DNA from: JACVRW01 sp963764665
GTDB lineage: Bacteria > Actinomycetota > Thermoleophilia > Solirubrobacterales > Thermoleophilaceae
DNA: 64,000 nucleotides
Assembly: GCA_963764665.1 (NCBI GenBank)
Contig: CAVXTL010000008.1
Location: 124,001-188,000 of the forward strand
Direction: 5' to 3'
Shown here piece after piece: positions 41,406 to 50,166 of this stretch (position 1 is its first letter; each line of letters begins with the position of its first letter). Below the pieces are notes generated by a model that saw only the letters and a list, made by a program, of their open reading frames with translations, was not told the DNA's origin and ran no database searches. A program made the translations under genes and the position numbers.

Positions 41406-41500
41406 GAGCCGGCCGGCTGGGATAATCGGCTCATGCCGCTCGCTTCGCCTGAAGCCACCCCGGGGCTCGTCAGACAACGAGCCTCAGGAGGTGGCCCACA

Positions 41501-41644
41501 GTGGCGAATCACAAGCGCAGACGGCCCAAGCACCGCAGGGCCGGGTGCCTGCTCTGCAAGCCGAGCAAGCTGACGGCGAACAAGAAGGGCGCCCGCGCAA
41601 GGGCGCGGCGCGAGTGGCGGCGGTACCAGGAGACCGGCGGATAG
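41501..41644 (+). CDS. Small basic conserved protein (47 aa) with CxxC
   Basis: A GTG start at 41501 with AGGAGG 9 nt upstream opens a 47-residue, very basic protein beginning MANHKRRRPKHRRAGCLLCK. A similar short MANHKR-type protein with one CxxC pair occurs in many actinobacteria and may bind zinc or nucleic acid; function unknown. A -10-like GATAAT at 41422-41427 and a GGCTCGT/ACGAGCC hairpin (41464-41482) lie upstream. It is too short for routine gene calls. Confidence 0.7.
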   Translation: MANHKRRRPKHRRAGCLLCKPSKLTANKKGARARARREWRRYQETGG

Positions 41645-41690
41645 AGCCCCGCGCGGTGGCCTGCCGTCCGCCGTGCCACCATTCCGGCCC

Positions 41691-42536
41691 GTGACGCGCG
41701 ACCTCAGAGACCTGCCGGTGGCCATGTTCGACTCCGGCGTGGGGGGTCTCACGGTGCTGCACGAGTGCCTCGTGTCGCTCCCAGAGGAGGACTTCCTCTA
41801 CCTCGGGGACACCGCGCGCTTCCCGTACGGGGACCGCTCTCCCGATGAACTGGTCGCCTTCGCGCGTCAGCTCGCCGAGGTGCTGATCGAGCGCGGCGCC
41901 AAGCTGCTCGTGGTGGCCTGCAACTCGGCCACGGCCGCGGCCCTGCCCGCGCTCCGGGCGGAGCTGGACGGCCGAACGCCGGTCATCGGGGTGGTGGGAC
42001 CGGAGGCCCGGCTGGCCGCGCGCGCAACGAAGAACGGCCGCGTGGGCCTTATCGCCACGCCGGCCACCGTAGCCAGCGGCGCCTACGCGCGGGCGCTCGA
42101 GGAGGTGGCCCCCACGGCCGAGCTCCACGCCGTTGCCACCGCCGAGCTTGCGCCGCTGATCCAGAAGGGAGGCGACGTGGACCACCGCGTGCTCGACTGC
42201 GTGGAGAGCGCCTGCCGGCCGCTGCGCGCCGCCGGGGTGGACACCGTAATCCTCGGCTGCACCCACTACCCGCTGATCCGTCCCGTGCTTCAGCGCGAGC
42301 TGGGACGGGGCATCGCCATCGTGAGCTCCGGCGAGGCCATCGCCGAGGACGTGCACAACCGGCTCAGCGAGCTCGGGATCGCCAACGACCAGGGCCGCCG
42401 CGGCAGTTACCGCTTCCTCGCCAGCGGCGACGTTCACGAGTTCCGGCGCCTCGGCACGCGGTTCCTCCAGCTGCCGATCACCGAGGTCGACCACCTTGAC
42501 CTGGAGCGCCTCCCAGGCGCGCGGGTGGCCGCATGA
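41691..42536 (+). CDS. murI: Glutamate racemase
   Basis: A 281-residue cofactor-independent racemase making D-glutamate for peptidoglycan. Catalytic Cys77 is in VVACNSATA and Cys190 in ILGCTHYP; the opening VAMFDSGVGGLTVL is diagnostic. GTG 41691 gives the best N-terminus; an in-frame GTG at 41673 adds six unlikely residues. It is the first of a tight run murI-rph-rdgB-CDF, with a 4-nt overlap to rph. Confidence 0.94.
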   Translation: MTRDLRDLPVAMFDSGVGGLTVLHECLVSLPEEDFLYLGDTARFPYGDRSPDELVAFARQLAEVLIERGAKLLVVACNSATAAALPALRAELDGRTPVIGVVGPEARLAARATKNGRVGLIATPATVASGAYARALEEVAPTAELHAVATAELAPLIQKGGDVDHRVLDCVESACRPLRAAGVDTVILGCTHYPLIRPVLQRELGRGIAIVSSGEAIAEDVHNRLSELGIANDQGRRGSYRFLASGDVHEFRRLGTRFLQLPITEVDHLDLERLPGARVAA

Positions 42537-43270
42537 GCGTCACCGGCGTCAGGGCGGACGGCCGCGGCCCGGCCGATCTGCGCGACATCAACATCATCAC
42601 CGGGTTCATGAAGAGCGCCACGGGATCGGCGCTGATCGAGGCGGGCGGCACCAGGGTCATCTGCACCGCCAGCGTGGAGGAGTCGGTGCCGCGCTGGATG
42701 GCGGGACAGGGGCGCGGCTGGACCACCGCGGAGTACGGGATGCTGCCCGCGTCCACGGGCGAGCGCAAGCGCCGCGACGTCTCGCGCGGACGCCCGGACG
42801 GCCGCACCGTCGAGATCCAGCGGCTGATCGGCAGGTCGCTGCGCGGAGTGATCGACTTCGAGGCGCTGGGCGAGCGGACCGTGTGGATCGACTGCGACGT
42901 TCTCGAGGCCGACGGCGGCACGCGCTGCGCGGCCATCACGGGCGGGTTCGTGGCGCTCGAGCTGGCGCTCCGGCGGCTGGTGGCGGAGGAGAGGCTCCCC
43001 GCCGTGCCGCTCAGCGGGTCGGTGGCGGCGGTGTCGTGCGGCATGGTCGACGGCGTGGCGCTGCTCGACCTCGACTACTCGGAAGACTCGCGCGCGGAGG
43101 TGGACGCCAACGTGGTCATGACCGGCGACGGCGGCCTCGTGGAGGTCCAGGCCACCGCGGAGCGCACTCCGCTGTCGCGAGCGTCCCTCGACGAGCTGCT
43201 TGCGCTGGGCGCGGCCGGCATAGAGCGCTTGCGAGCCGCTCAGCAGGCCGCCGTCGCGGCGGGCGGCTAG
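42533..43270 (+). CDS. rph: Ribonuclease PH
   Basis: A 245-residue phosphorolytic 3'-5' exonuclease that trims tRNA 3' ends. The N-terminal RGPADLRDINIITGFMKSATGSALIEAG and GRGWTTAEYGMLPAST segments, plus IDCDVLEADGGTRCAAITGG, are full family signatures. ATG 42533 overlaps the murI stop as ATGA. The rph-rdgB pairing is a conserved actinobacterial order. Confidence 0.96.
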   Translation: MSVTGVRADGRGPADLRDINIITGFMKSATGSALIEAGGTRVICTASVEESVPRWMAGQGRGWTTAEYGMLPASTGERKRRDVSRGRPDGRTVEIQRLIGRSLRGVIDFEALGERTVWIDCDVLEADGGTRCAAITGGFVALELALRRLVAEERLPAVPLSGSVAAVSCGMVDGVALLDLDYSEDSRAEVDANVVMTGDGGLVEVQATAERTPLSRASLDELLALGAAGIERLRAAQQAAVAAGG

Positions 43271-43285
43271 CCGGAGCCACGACGC

Positions 43286-43912
43286 GTGCGGGCGGTCCTG
43301 GCCACCCGTAACGAGCACAAGGTGCGCGAGCTCGCGCAGCTGCTCCGCAGGGTCGAGCTCGAGCCGCTGCCACCGGAGGTCGAGCTGCCGCCCGAGACCG
43401 GCACCACCTTCGCGGAGAACGCGCTGGTCAAGGCCCGCGTGGCCGCCACGTCCACCGGGCTTCCGGCGATCGCCGACGACTCCGGGATCGAGGCGGCCGC
43501 GCTCGGCGGGGCGCCGGGGGTGTGGTCCGCCCGCTACGCCGGCGAGGCCGCGACCGACGAGGAGAACCTCACGAAGCTCCTGCGCGAGGTTCCCGCGGAG
43601 GACCGGCGCGTTAGCTACGTGTGTGCTCTGGCCTACGTGGAGCCGGGTGGGCGCGAGGAGCTCGTGCACGGCCGCTGCGACGGCCTTCTGAGCGCCGAGC
43701 CGAGGGGTGACGGCGGCTTCGGGTACGACCCGGCCTTCGTGCCGGCGGACTACGACGACGGTCGCACGATGGCCGAGCTGTCGGTGGACGAGAAGGACGC
43801 GATCAGCCATCGCGGGCGGGCCGCGCGGGCGCTCGCCCGGAAGCTGGCGGACCTCCAGGCCGACGACGCCGAGGCCGTGGGCCGGCGCTCCTTCCGCAGG
43901 CGGCGCAGATGA
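43286..43912 (+). CDS. rdgB: Non-canonical purine NTP pyrophosphatase (RdgB/HAM1)
   Basis: A 208-residue house-cleaning enzyme that hydrolyses dITP/XTP. It opens LATRNEHKVRELAQLL and has IADDSGIEAAALGGAPGVWSARY and GGFGYDPAFVP, the conserved substrate and metal sites. GTG start at 43286, 15 nt after rph. The C-terminal tail is Arg-rich and about 10 residues longer than in E. coli. Confidence 0.95.
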   Translation: MRAVLATRNEHKVRELAQLLRRVELEPLPPEVELPPETGTTFAENALVKARVAATSTGLPAIADDSGIEAAALGGAPGVWSARYAGEAATDEENLTKLLREVPAEDRRVSYVCALAYVEPGGREELVHGRCDGLLSAEPRGDGGFGYDPAFVPADYDDGRTMAELSVDEKDAISHRGRAARALARKLADLQADDAEAVGRRSFRRRRR

Positions 43913-44892
43913 CTCGGAGCAGACGCGAGCGGCGGATGCTGGCCGCGGCTGCGGTGGCCACCACGCGCGCCGTGGGCCCGGACGCGCAGATGCCGAGGAA
44001 GGACCGCGCCGCCGCCGTCTCGATCGCCTCCAACGCGCTGCTGATCGTGCTCAAGCTCGCGGCGGCGGCGATCACCGGCTCGATCGCGATTCTCACCGAG
44101 GCGGTTCACTCGAGCATCGACCTGATCGCGTCGATGGTGGCCTTCTACTCGGTGCGCAAGGCCGACGAGCCGGCCGACGAGGACCATCCCTACGGGCACC
44201 AGAAGGTCGAGAACCTCGCCGCTGCGATCGAGGGCATGCTGATCCTGCTCGGCGCCGGGATCATCATCTTCGAGTCGGTGCGGCGCCTGTCGCAGGGCTC
44301 CGAAATCGAGTCGCTCGGCGTGGGCCTCGCCGTGATCGCATTCTCCGCAGTGGCGAACCTGGTGGTCTCGGGATACCTCTACAGGCGCGCGCGGGCCACC
44401 GACTCGCCGGCGCTCGAGGGCGACGCCGCGCACCTGCGCGCCGACGCCTTCACCTCCATGGGCGTGCTGGTCGGCCTCGGGCTCGTGGAGATCACCGGCG
44501 TGCAGGCGTTCGACGCGATCACGGCGCTCCTGGTGGCCGGGGCCATCGTGTTCGCGGGGCTGAGGATCCTCAACCGCTCGTCACGCGCGCTGGTGGACGA
44601 GACGCTTCCCGCCCCCGAGCTCGACGTGGTGCGCCAGGCGATCTCCGATCACGGCGCGGTCGAGGTGGTGGGCTTCCACAAGCTCCGCGCCCGCCGGGCG
44701 GGGAGCCGCCGCTATCTCGACATGCACGTGCAGTTCCGGGAGGGCACCAGCCTCCAGCGGGCACACCAGATCAGCCACGAGCTACAGAACGCGATCAAGG
44801 CGCGCCTGCGCGGCGCCGATGTGCTGATCCACCTGGAGCCGGAGGCTCCCTCACGTGAGGTTCACCGCGGCGGAGGCGCCGACGGCGGTTAG
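43909..44892 (+). CDS. Cation diffusion facilitator family metal transporter
   Basis: A 327-residue membrane transporter for Zn, Fe, Mn or similar divalent ions. The six-helix domain has AVHSSIDLIAS (HxxxD) in helix 2 and HLRADAFTSMGVL (HxxxD) in helix 5, which form the transport site. A cytosolic domain follows (EVVGFHKLRARRAGSRRYLDMHV). The first 35 residues are a basic extension. ATG 43909 overlaps rdgB by 4 nt; the 3' end overlaps the antisense small membrane gene. Confidence 0.9.
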   Translation: MTRSRRERRMLAAAAVATTRAVGPDAQMPRKDRAAAVSIASNALLIVLKLAAAAITGSIAILTEAVHSSIDLIASMVAFYSVRKADEPADEDHPYGHQKVENLAAAIEGMLILLGAGIIIFESVRRLSQGSEIESLGVGLAVIAFSAVANLVVSGYLYRRARATDSPALEGDAAHLRADAFTSMGVLVGLGLVEITGVQAFDAITALLVAGAIVFAGLRILNRSSRALVDETLPAPELDVVRQAISDHGAVEVVGFHKLRARRAGSRRYLDMHVQFREGTSLQRAHQISHELQNAIKARLRGADVLIHLEPEAPSREVHRGGGADGG

Positions 44893-44991
44893 CACCAGCG
44901 AGTAGCCGTAGTAGCCGTCGAGCAGCAGCAGGAGGGCCGCCACCAGGCAGATTCCTACGGTCGCCAGCCACGAGATTCGGGAGAGGGGCAC
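44851..44991 (-). CDS. Small membrane protein (46 aa)
   Basis: GTG at 44991 opens a 46-residue protein consisting mainly of two hydrophobic helices around LLDGYYGYSLVLTAVGASAAVNL. A similar short protein with a GYxGY and VGASAAVNL pattern occurs widely in actinobacteria; function unknown. Its 3' end overlaps the transporter gene by 42 nt on the opposite strand. The frame is open further upstream, but that part is the antisense of the next gene. Confidence 0.6.
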   Translation of the reverse strand: MPLSRISWLATVGICLVAALLLLLDGYYGYSLVLTAVGASAAVNLT

Positions 44992-45009
44992 GCCGCTATT
45001 CTGACCTCG

Positions 45010-45456
45010 ATGCCGGGCACGCTCACTCCCGAGCGGACCGCGGAGCGTGTTTGCGAGCTCTCGAGCGACGCTCGCGCGGCGGTTCTGGTGGACGCCGCAG
45101 GCTCCCTCGCAGGCGCCGGGAACCTCGATCCCGAGCGCGCCCGCGCCCTCGGAGACCTGGCCCGGGAGCTGTTCGAGGCAGTGGACCGCGCGGCCCGCCC
45201 GGAGGGCGTGGACCCCCCCGAGCAGGTTGAGGTGCAGGTGGAGGGCGGCGCGGTGTTCGCGTCCCGCACGCCGCGCTGGACCCTCGCCGTGGTCGCGCGC
45301 CGCGCCGCGCTGTCGTCGCTGATCCTCTACGACCTGCGCTCCGTGCTCGCGGAGCTCGAGGGCGGCCCGCCGATCCGGACCTCGGTCAGCGCCGCGCCGC
45401 CCGCCGACGCTCTGCCGGACCCGCCCGTGCCCGAGCTCGATCGCGACGACGCGTGA
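45010..45456 (+). CDS. Roadblock/LC7-like small protein, uncertain
   Basis: A 148-residue protein. The region VCELSSDARAAVLVDAAGSLAGAGNL with a later VEGGAVFASRTPRWTLAVVARRAALSSLILYDLRSVL resembles a Roadblock/LC7 fold, whose members regulate small GTPases. The last 35 residues are Pro/Asp-rich. It overlaps the next small gene by 4 nt, and that in turn overlaps tldD, so the three genes and pmbA form one unit. No GTPase is adjacent, so the role is open. Confidence 0.6.
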   Translation: MPGTLTPERTAERVCELSSDARAAVLVDAAGSLAGAGNLDPERARALGDLARELFEAVDRAARPEGVDPPEQVEVQVEGGAVFASRTPRWTLAVVARRAALSSLILYDLRSVLAELEGGPPIRTSVSAAPPADALPDPPVPELDRDDA

Positions 45457-45671
45457 AGGAGAAGCGCAAGGGGCCGATCGGGCGGGCCGCCGGCCTGGCC
45501 GAGGGCGTGGCCGCGACCGTGCGGCGGATGCAGCGGGACCGCGAGCCGCGCGTCCTGCTCTACGACTCGACCGGCTATGCGCGCCTGCTCCAGCCGGACG
45601 GGCGCGGCTACGACAAGGCGCTGGAGGTCTCCGAGAGCATGGTCCGCATCGTGGACGGCTACGAGCCATGA
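45453..45671 (+). CDS. Hypothetical small protein between Roadblock-like gene and tldD
   Basis: A 72-residue, fairly basic protein (GTG start in a GTGA overlap) beginning MKEKRKGPIGRAAGLAEGVA. No domain is recognised and there is no membrane segment. The 4-nt overlaps at both ends support real translation. It may be a partner of the preceding Roadblock-like protein; this is inferred from position only. Confidence 0.6.
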   Translation: MKEKRKGPIGRAAGLAEGVAATVRRMQRDREPRVLLYDSTGYARLLQPDGRGYDKALEVSESMVRIVDGYEP

Positions 45672-47053
45672 GCCTCGTGGATCCCGAGCTCGCCGGGCGG
45701 GTGCTCGGCCGCGCCCTCGCACACGGGGGCGACCTGGCCGAGCTCTACGCCGAGGACCGGCAGGGCTTCGCGCTCTCGCTGGACGAGGGCCGCGTGGAGG
45801 CCCCCCAGAGCGGTCGCGAGGCGGGCGTCTGCGTTCGCGTGGTCCAGGGCGAGTCGACCTACTACGGGCATGTGGACGGGCTGGCGGAGCCCGACCTGAT
45901 GCGGGTGGCGAGCTCGGTGGCAGGGGCACTGCGAGGCGCGGGAGACGGCCAGGCGGTCACGCTGGCGGCCGCGGAGCGCGCTCGCGTGCACCCCGTGGCG
46001 CTGCCGCCCGATTCCGTGCCCGCCGAGCGCAAGGCCGAGCTGCTTCGCGCGTCGGAGGAGCGCGCCCGCGCCGCCGGCGACGAGATCGCCCAGGTGAGGG
46101 TCGGGTACGTCGAGTCGCGCAGGCGGGTCGAGGTCTACAACTCGGACTCGCGGGCCGCGAGCGACGACCGCACGCGGGTGCGCCTCAGCGTGCAGGCGGT
46201 GGCCCGCCGCGACGATCGGGTCGAGACCGGGAGCGACACCCGGGGCGGGCATGCCGGCTTCGAGCTGCTCGAGACCGAGCCGGAGGAGGTGGCGGAGCGC
46301 GCCGCCGGCCGCGCGCTCGCGCTGCTCGACGCGGTCGACGCCCCCACCGGGAGGCTGCCCGTGGTGGTGGGCAACGGCTTCGGCGGCGTCCTACTGCACG
46401 AGGCGGTGGGGCACGGGCTCGAGGCCGACGCGATCCAGAAGGGCGCCAGCGTGTACGCCGGCAAGCTCGGCGAGCAGCTCGCGGAGCCGTTCGTGACCGC
46501 ATACGACGACGGGGAGCGCACGGGCGAGTGGGGGAGTGACGGCATCGACGACGAGGGCACGCCCACCGGCCGCACGACCATCATCGAGGGAGGGCGGCTC
46601 ACCTCCTACCTCTACGACCTCCTGACCGCGCGCCGCGACGGCGCGGACTCCACGGGGAACGGGCGGCGCTCGTCGTTCCGGCACCTTCCGATCCCGCGGA
46701 TGACCAACACCTTCTTCGCACCGGGGGAGGCCACCGCCGAGGACCTCATCGCCGGCGTGGACCGTGGCCTCTACGCCGTGTCGTTCGGCGGCGGCCAGGT
46801 GGAGCCGGCCACCGGCGATTTCGTGTTCGGAGTGTCGGAGGGCTACCTGATCGAGGGCGGCCGCGTGACGGCCCCGGTCCGGGGGGCCACGCTCACGGGC
46901 AACGGACTCCAGGCGCTGGCGGCGATCGACGGGATCGCCGGCGACCTCGCCATCGCCACCGGCTACTGCGGCAAGGCGGGCCAGTCGGTTCCGGCGGGCG
47001 TGGGCCAGCCGCACGTGCGCATCCGAGAGCTCACCGTCGGCGGCACCGCATGA
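45668..47053 (+). CDS. tldD: TldD metalloprotease subunit
   Basis: A 461-residue protein that with PmbA/TldE forms the TldD/E protease, which degrades unfolded or modified peptides. The zinc motif HEAVGH is at residues 244-248 (His244, Glu245, His248) and the nearby GHGLEADAIQKG follows as in the family. RMTNTFFAPGEATAEDLIAGVDRGLYAV is another hallmark. ATG 45668 overlaps the small upstream gene and the stop overlaps pmbA, both by 4 nt. Confidence 0.95.
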   Translation: MSLVDPELAGRVLGRALAHGGDLAELYAEDRQGFALSLDEGRVEAPQSGREAGVCVRVVQGESTYYGHVDGLAEPDLMRVASSVAGALRGAGDGQAVTLAAAERARVHPVALPPDSVPAERKAELLRASEERARAAGDEIAQVRVGYVESRRRVEVYNSDSRAASDDRTRVRLSVQAVARRDDRVETGSDTRGGHAGFELLETEPEEVAERAAGRALALLDAVDAPTGRLPVVVGNGFGGVLLHEAVGHGLEADAIQKGASVYAGKLGEQLAEPFVTAYDDGERTGEWGSDGIDDEGTPTGRTTIIEGGRLTSYLYDLLTARRDGADSTGNGRRSSFRHLPIPRMTNTFFAPGEATAEDLIAGVDRGLYAVSFGGGQVEPATGDFVFGVSEGYLIEGGRVTAPVRGATLTGNGLQALAAIDGIAGDLAIATGYCGKAGQSVPAGVGQPHVRIRELTVGGTA

Positions 47054-48402
47054 GCGAGGACCTCGAGGCGGTGGCCCGCCGCGCGGTGGAGGCCGCCCTC
47101 GGCGCGGGCGCCACCGATGCGGAGGCGTTCGCGGAGGAGGACGAGAGCCGCCGCATCCGCGTCTACCAGGGCGAGGTGGAGAGCCTCAGCGACGCCGGTG
47201 GGCGCGGTGTGGGCGTTCGCGCGTTCGTGGACCGGCGCTGGGGCTACTCGTACTCCACCGATCTCTCCGACGAGGGCCTTCGCGATGTCGGACGCGCCGC
47301 CCGCGAGGCGGCGGCGGTGGCCGACCCCGACGAGTGGGCCGGCCTCCCCGAGCGCTGCGGGGCGACGCCCGTGGAGGGCCTCGCCTCCCCGGAGCTCGGC
47401 CGCTGGACCACCGAGCAGAAGGTCGAGCTCGCGCTCGCGGCCGAGCGGGCCGCCCGCGCCCACGAGGGAGTCACCCAGGTCGAGTCCACGGTCTACTCGG
47501 ACTCGGAGGCGTCGGTGGCGCTGTCGAACTCGCACGGCTTCACGGGCGCCTTCGACGCCACGCAGGCCTGGGCCTACACGTCCGCCTTCGCGGGCGAGGG
47601 CAGCGACCTCATGACCGGCCTGGGAGTGGCGCTGGGCCGCGATCCCGCGGCGCTCGACCCCGAGGCAATCGGCGCCGAGGCGGCCGAGCGCGCACTCGCG
47701 CTGGTCGGGGCCCGCCAGCCGGAGAGCCGCCGCTGCCCGGTGGTGCTCGACGCGTTCGTGGCCGCTTCCTTCGTGGCGTTCATCGGGGCGATGCTGTCGG
47801 CCGACGCCGTTCAGCGCGGCCGCTCCCTGTTCGCCGGGAAGGAGGGCGAGGACGTGGCGCACCCGGCGCTCGAGCTGGTTGACGACGCCACCGACCCCGC
47901 CGGTCCGGCCAGCGCGCCGTTCGACGGCGAGGGCTCGGCCAGCCGGAGGACGCCGCTGGTGCAGGGCGGCCGCCTGCTCACCTTCCTCTTCGATGCACGC
48001 ACCGCGCGGCGCGCCGGGCGCGAGACCACGGCCGCCGCGGCGCGGGGCTCCTATCGCTCGCCGCCGTCGGTGGGGACGTCCAACCTGATCGTCAATCCCG
48101 GCGAGGGGGACCTGGCCCAGCTGCTCCGCGACGCGGGCACCGGGCTGTACGTGACCGACGTGGCCGGCCTCCACTCGGGGGTCAATCCGGTGTCCGGAAC
48201 CTTCTCGGTCGGGGCCTCCGGCCGGCTCATAGAGGGAGGCGAGCTGGGGCCCCCGGTGCGGGAGCTGACCATCGCCAGCGACCTGGTCACGATGCTCCGC
48301 GGAGTGAGGGGTGTGGGGGGCCAGTCACGGTGGGTTCCGCTCGCCGGAAGCGTCAAGACACCCCCGTTGCTGATCGAAGAGATGGCAATTTCCGGTGTCT
48401 AA
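47050..48402 (+). CDS. pmbA: PmbA/TldE protease subunit
   Basis: A 450-residue TldD homologue that lacks the HExxH motif, as PmbA/TldE subunits do; it is the partner of TldD. TSNLIVNPGEGDLAQLLRDAGTGLYVTDVAGLHSGVNPVSG in its C-terminal half is characteristic. It follows TldD with an ATGA overlap. No truncation is seen; it ends 78 bp before the HU gene. Confidence 0.93.
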   Translation: MSEDLEAVARRAVEAALGAGATDAEAFAEEDESRRIRVYQGEVESLSDAGGRGVGVRAFVDRRWGYSYSTDLSDEGLRDVGRAAREAAAVADPDEWAGLPERCGATPVEGLASPELGRWTTEQKVELALAAERAARAHEGVTQVESTVYSDSEASVALSNSHGFTGAFDATQAWAYTSAFAGEGSDLMTGLGVALGRDPAALDPEAIGAEAAERALALVGARQPESRRCPVVLDAFVAASFVAFIGAMLSADAVQRGRSLFAGKEGEDVAHPALELVDDATDPAGPASAPFDGEGSASRRTPLVQGGRLLTFLFDARTARRAGRETTAAAARGSYRSPPSVGTSNLIVNPGEGDLAQLLRDAGTGLYVTDVAGLHSGVNPVSGTFSVGASGRLIEGGELGPPVRELTIASDLVTMLRGVRGVGGQSRWVPLAGSVKTPPLLIEEMAISGV

Positions 48403-48480
48403 GCGGCATCCGGGCCCCATATCGTCCGCAGTCGTTGTTACGTTGCGGCCGATTCGAATGCCCCCGTTAAGGAGGAGATC

Positions 48481-48759
48481 GTGACAAAGGCCGAGTTTGT
48501 GGATCAGGTGGCTGAGCGCTCCGGCATCGGCAAGGGTGAGGCCGCCAAGGTGGTTGACGCCGTCCTGGACACCGTCAAGGAGGTCTTGTCGCGTGGCGGC
48601 GAGATCAACTTCACCGGTTTCGGCAAGTTCGCCGTGGCCGATCGTGGCGCACGTCAGGGAGTAAATCCCCAGACGGGCGAGCGGATCCAGATCGCCGCCA
48701 GCCGGGTTCCGCGTTTCAGCGCGGGATCAGCCCTCAAGTCAGCCGTCAAGGGCTCCTAG
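48481..48759 (+). CDS. hup: HU family DNA-binding protein
   Basis: A 92-residue histone-like protein. TKAEFVDQVAERSGIGKGEA is the N-terminal helix, and GGEINFTGFGKFAVADRGARQGVNPQTGERI gives the beta arm. It lacks the long Lys/Ala tail of mycobacterial HupB. GTG start at 48481 has AAGGAGGAG 5-6 nt upstream. It binds and bends DNA non-specifically and is probably a single-gene unit with a hairpin at its end. Confidence 0.96.
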   Translation: MTKAEFVDQVAERSGIGKGEAAKVVDAVLDTVKEVLSRGGEINFTGFGKFAVADRGARQGVNPQTGERIQIAASRVPRFSAGSALKSAVKGS

Positions 48760-48780
48760 ACGGGTTTCGCTGTCTAGGAG
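48753..48780 (+). terminator. Hairpin at the end of the HU gene
   Basis: CTCCTAGAC (48753-48761) and GTCTAGGAG (48772-48780) are perfect 9-bp complements that include the HU stop codon. GGCGCTGC follows instead of a T-run, so it may act as a rho-assisted terminator or mRNA-stabilising structure. Confidence 0.5.
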
Positions 48781-48807
48781 GGCGCTGCTGTCAAGCTACG
48801 TGCCCCT

Positions 48808-49725
48808 GTGACTGGGGGCTCGCAGCTCAGTTTCGCCGACCGGCTCGCGGTGCTCGTAGAAGAGCGCCGCAGTCGCGTCGTGCTCGGGCTGGACCCAGAT
48901 CCGGCCACGCTCTGGCCCGGTGCAGCGCCCACCGGGTCGGGCGAGGGCCTGCTGGCCCGTGCGAACACGGCCGAGGCCGTGATGAACCATTGCCGGGCCG
49001 CGATCGTGGCGGCCGGGCCGGCCTGCGTGGCGGTCAAGCTCCAGCTGGCCTGCTTCGAGCGCCTCGGTGCGCCTGGGTGGGACGCGCTCGAGCGGACCGT
49101 GGCGGTGGCGCGCGATCACGGCCTGCTCGTGATCGCGGACGGCAAGCGCGGCGACGTGCCCGTCACGGCGGCCGCATACGCGCAGGGGCTGGTGGGCGAG
49201 ACGCCGGGCCCGTACGGCCCGGTGCCGGGGCTGGGCGTGGACGCCTTCACCGCCAATCCGCTCCTCGGCCGCGACGCCCTCGAGCCGCTGCTCGACGCGG
49301 CGCATGTGGCCGGTGCCGGGGTGTTCGTGCTCGTTCGCACCTCCAATCCCGGCGCGGCCGAGATCCAGGATCAGGGCGATCCGCCGCTTCACGAGCGCCT
49401 GGCGCGCATGGTGGACGAGCTGGGCTCCGGTGGCCAGGGCGACTGCGGCCTCTCGTTCGTCGGCGCCGTGACCGGAGCCACCGAGCCGCGGCTGCTCGGC
49501 CGCCTGCGCGAGCTCATGCCGCGCGCCATCTTCCTGCTGCCGGGCGTCGGGGCCCAGGGCGGCACCGTCGAGGAGCTTGCCCCGGCGTTCGCCCCACATC
49601 CCGCCGCGGGGCTCGTGACGGCGTCCCGGTCGATCGTGAACGCCTTCCAGACGCGTGGGGGAGAGCCGGCCCGTGCGGCGGCCGATGCCGCGGAGGAGCT
49701 GCGCGCCGCGGCTTGGGACGTATGA
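48808..49725 (+). CDS. pyrF: Orotidine-5'-phosphate decarboxylase, PyrF type 2
   Basis: A 305-residue enzyme for the last step of UMP synthesis. RVVLGLDPDPATLWPG, CVAVKLQLACFERLG, and VIADGKRGDVPVTAAAYAQ (catalytic Lys/Asp) belong to the type 2 form found in actinobacteria and mycobacteria. GTG start at 48808. No other pyr gene is adjacent; a hairpin follows the stop. Confidence 0.95.
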   Translation: MTGGSQLSFADRLAVLVEERRSRVVLGLDPDPATLWPGAAPTGSGEGLLARANTAEAVMNHCRAAIVAAGPACVAVKLQLACFERLGAPGWDALERTVAVARDHGLLVIADGKRGDVPVTAAAYAQGLVGETPGPYGPVPGLGVDAFTANPLLGRDALEPLLDAAHVAGAGVFVLVRTSNPGAAEIQDQGDPPLHERLARMVDELGSGGQGDCGLSFVGAVTGATEPRLLGRLRELMPRAIFLLPGVGAQGGTVEELAPAFAPHPAAGLVTASRSIVNAFQTRGGEPARAAADAAEELRAAAWDV

Positions 49726-49744
49726 CCCGGCGGGGTCTGCGGAA

Positions 49745-49765
49745 GCACCCGGCTCGGCCGGGTGC
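49745..49765. terminator. Hairpin after pyrF
   Basis: GCACCCGGC and GCCGGGTGC are perfect 9-bp complements around TCG, 20 nt after the pyrF stop. No T-run follows on either side, so it is a weak or factor-dependent terminator candidate. Confidence 0.5.
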
Positions 49766-49821
49766 GCACCGATGTTCTCCGGGTCGCTCCCTATGCTGCG
49801 CCTCGTCCGTCTGGGAGCAAG

Positions 49822-50166
49822 ATGAACGAATCCGGCCCTCGTAGCCCCGCTCGCCTTCTCGCTCCGCTCGCGCTGGTGGTGTTCGCGCTGGCCGTGGCCG
49901 TGGTGGTGCTGAGCTCGAGCGTCGGCGACGACGGCGATGGTGGCACGGACGCCTCCGCGGACCGGACCGGCACCTCTGCGCAGACCACCACGAGCTCGAC
50001 CACGACCACCACGCCGCAGCGCGCGACCTACACCGTCAAGACCGGTGACACGCTCGGCCTCATAGCCGAGAAGACGGGCGTGTCCGTGGAGCGCCTTCAG
50101 GAGCTGAATCCCGAGCTCGACCCGCAGGCGCTCCTGTCGGGACAGAAGATCAACCTCCGCGAGTGA
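49822..50166 (+). CDS. Membrane-anchored LysM-domain protein
   Basis: A 114-residue protein: short cytosolic start, one membrane helix (about 15-35), a Thr/Ser-rich linker (SSTTTTTPQ) and a C-terminal LysM (YTVKTGDTLGLIAEKTGVSVERLQELNP). It would bind peptidoglycan from the outside. ATG 49822 has GGGAG 7 nt upstream; a TATGCT hexamer is at 49791. It overlaps the carboxypeptidase gene as GTGA, so both act on the cell wall. Confidence 0.85.
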   Translation: MNESGPRSPARLLAPLALVVFALAVAVVVLSSSVGDDGDGGTDASADRTGTSAQTTTSSTTTTTPQRATYTVKTGDTLGLIAEKTGVSVERLQELNPELDPQALLSGQKINLRE

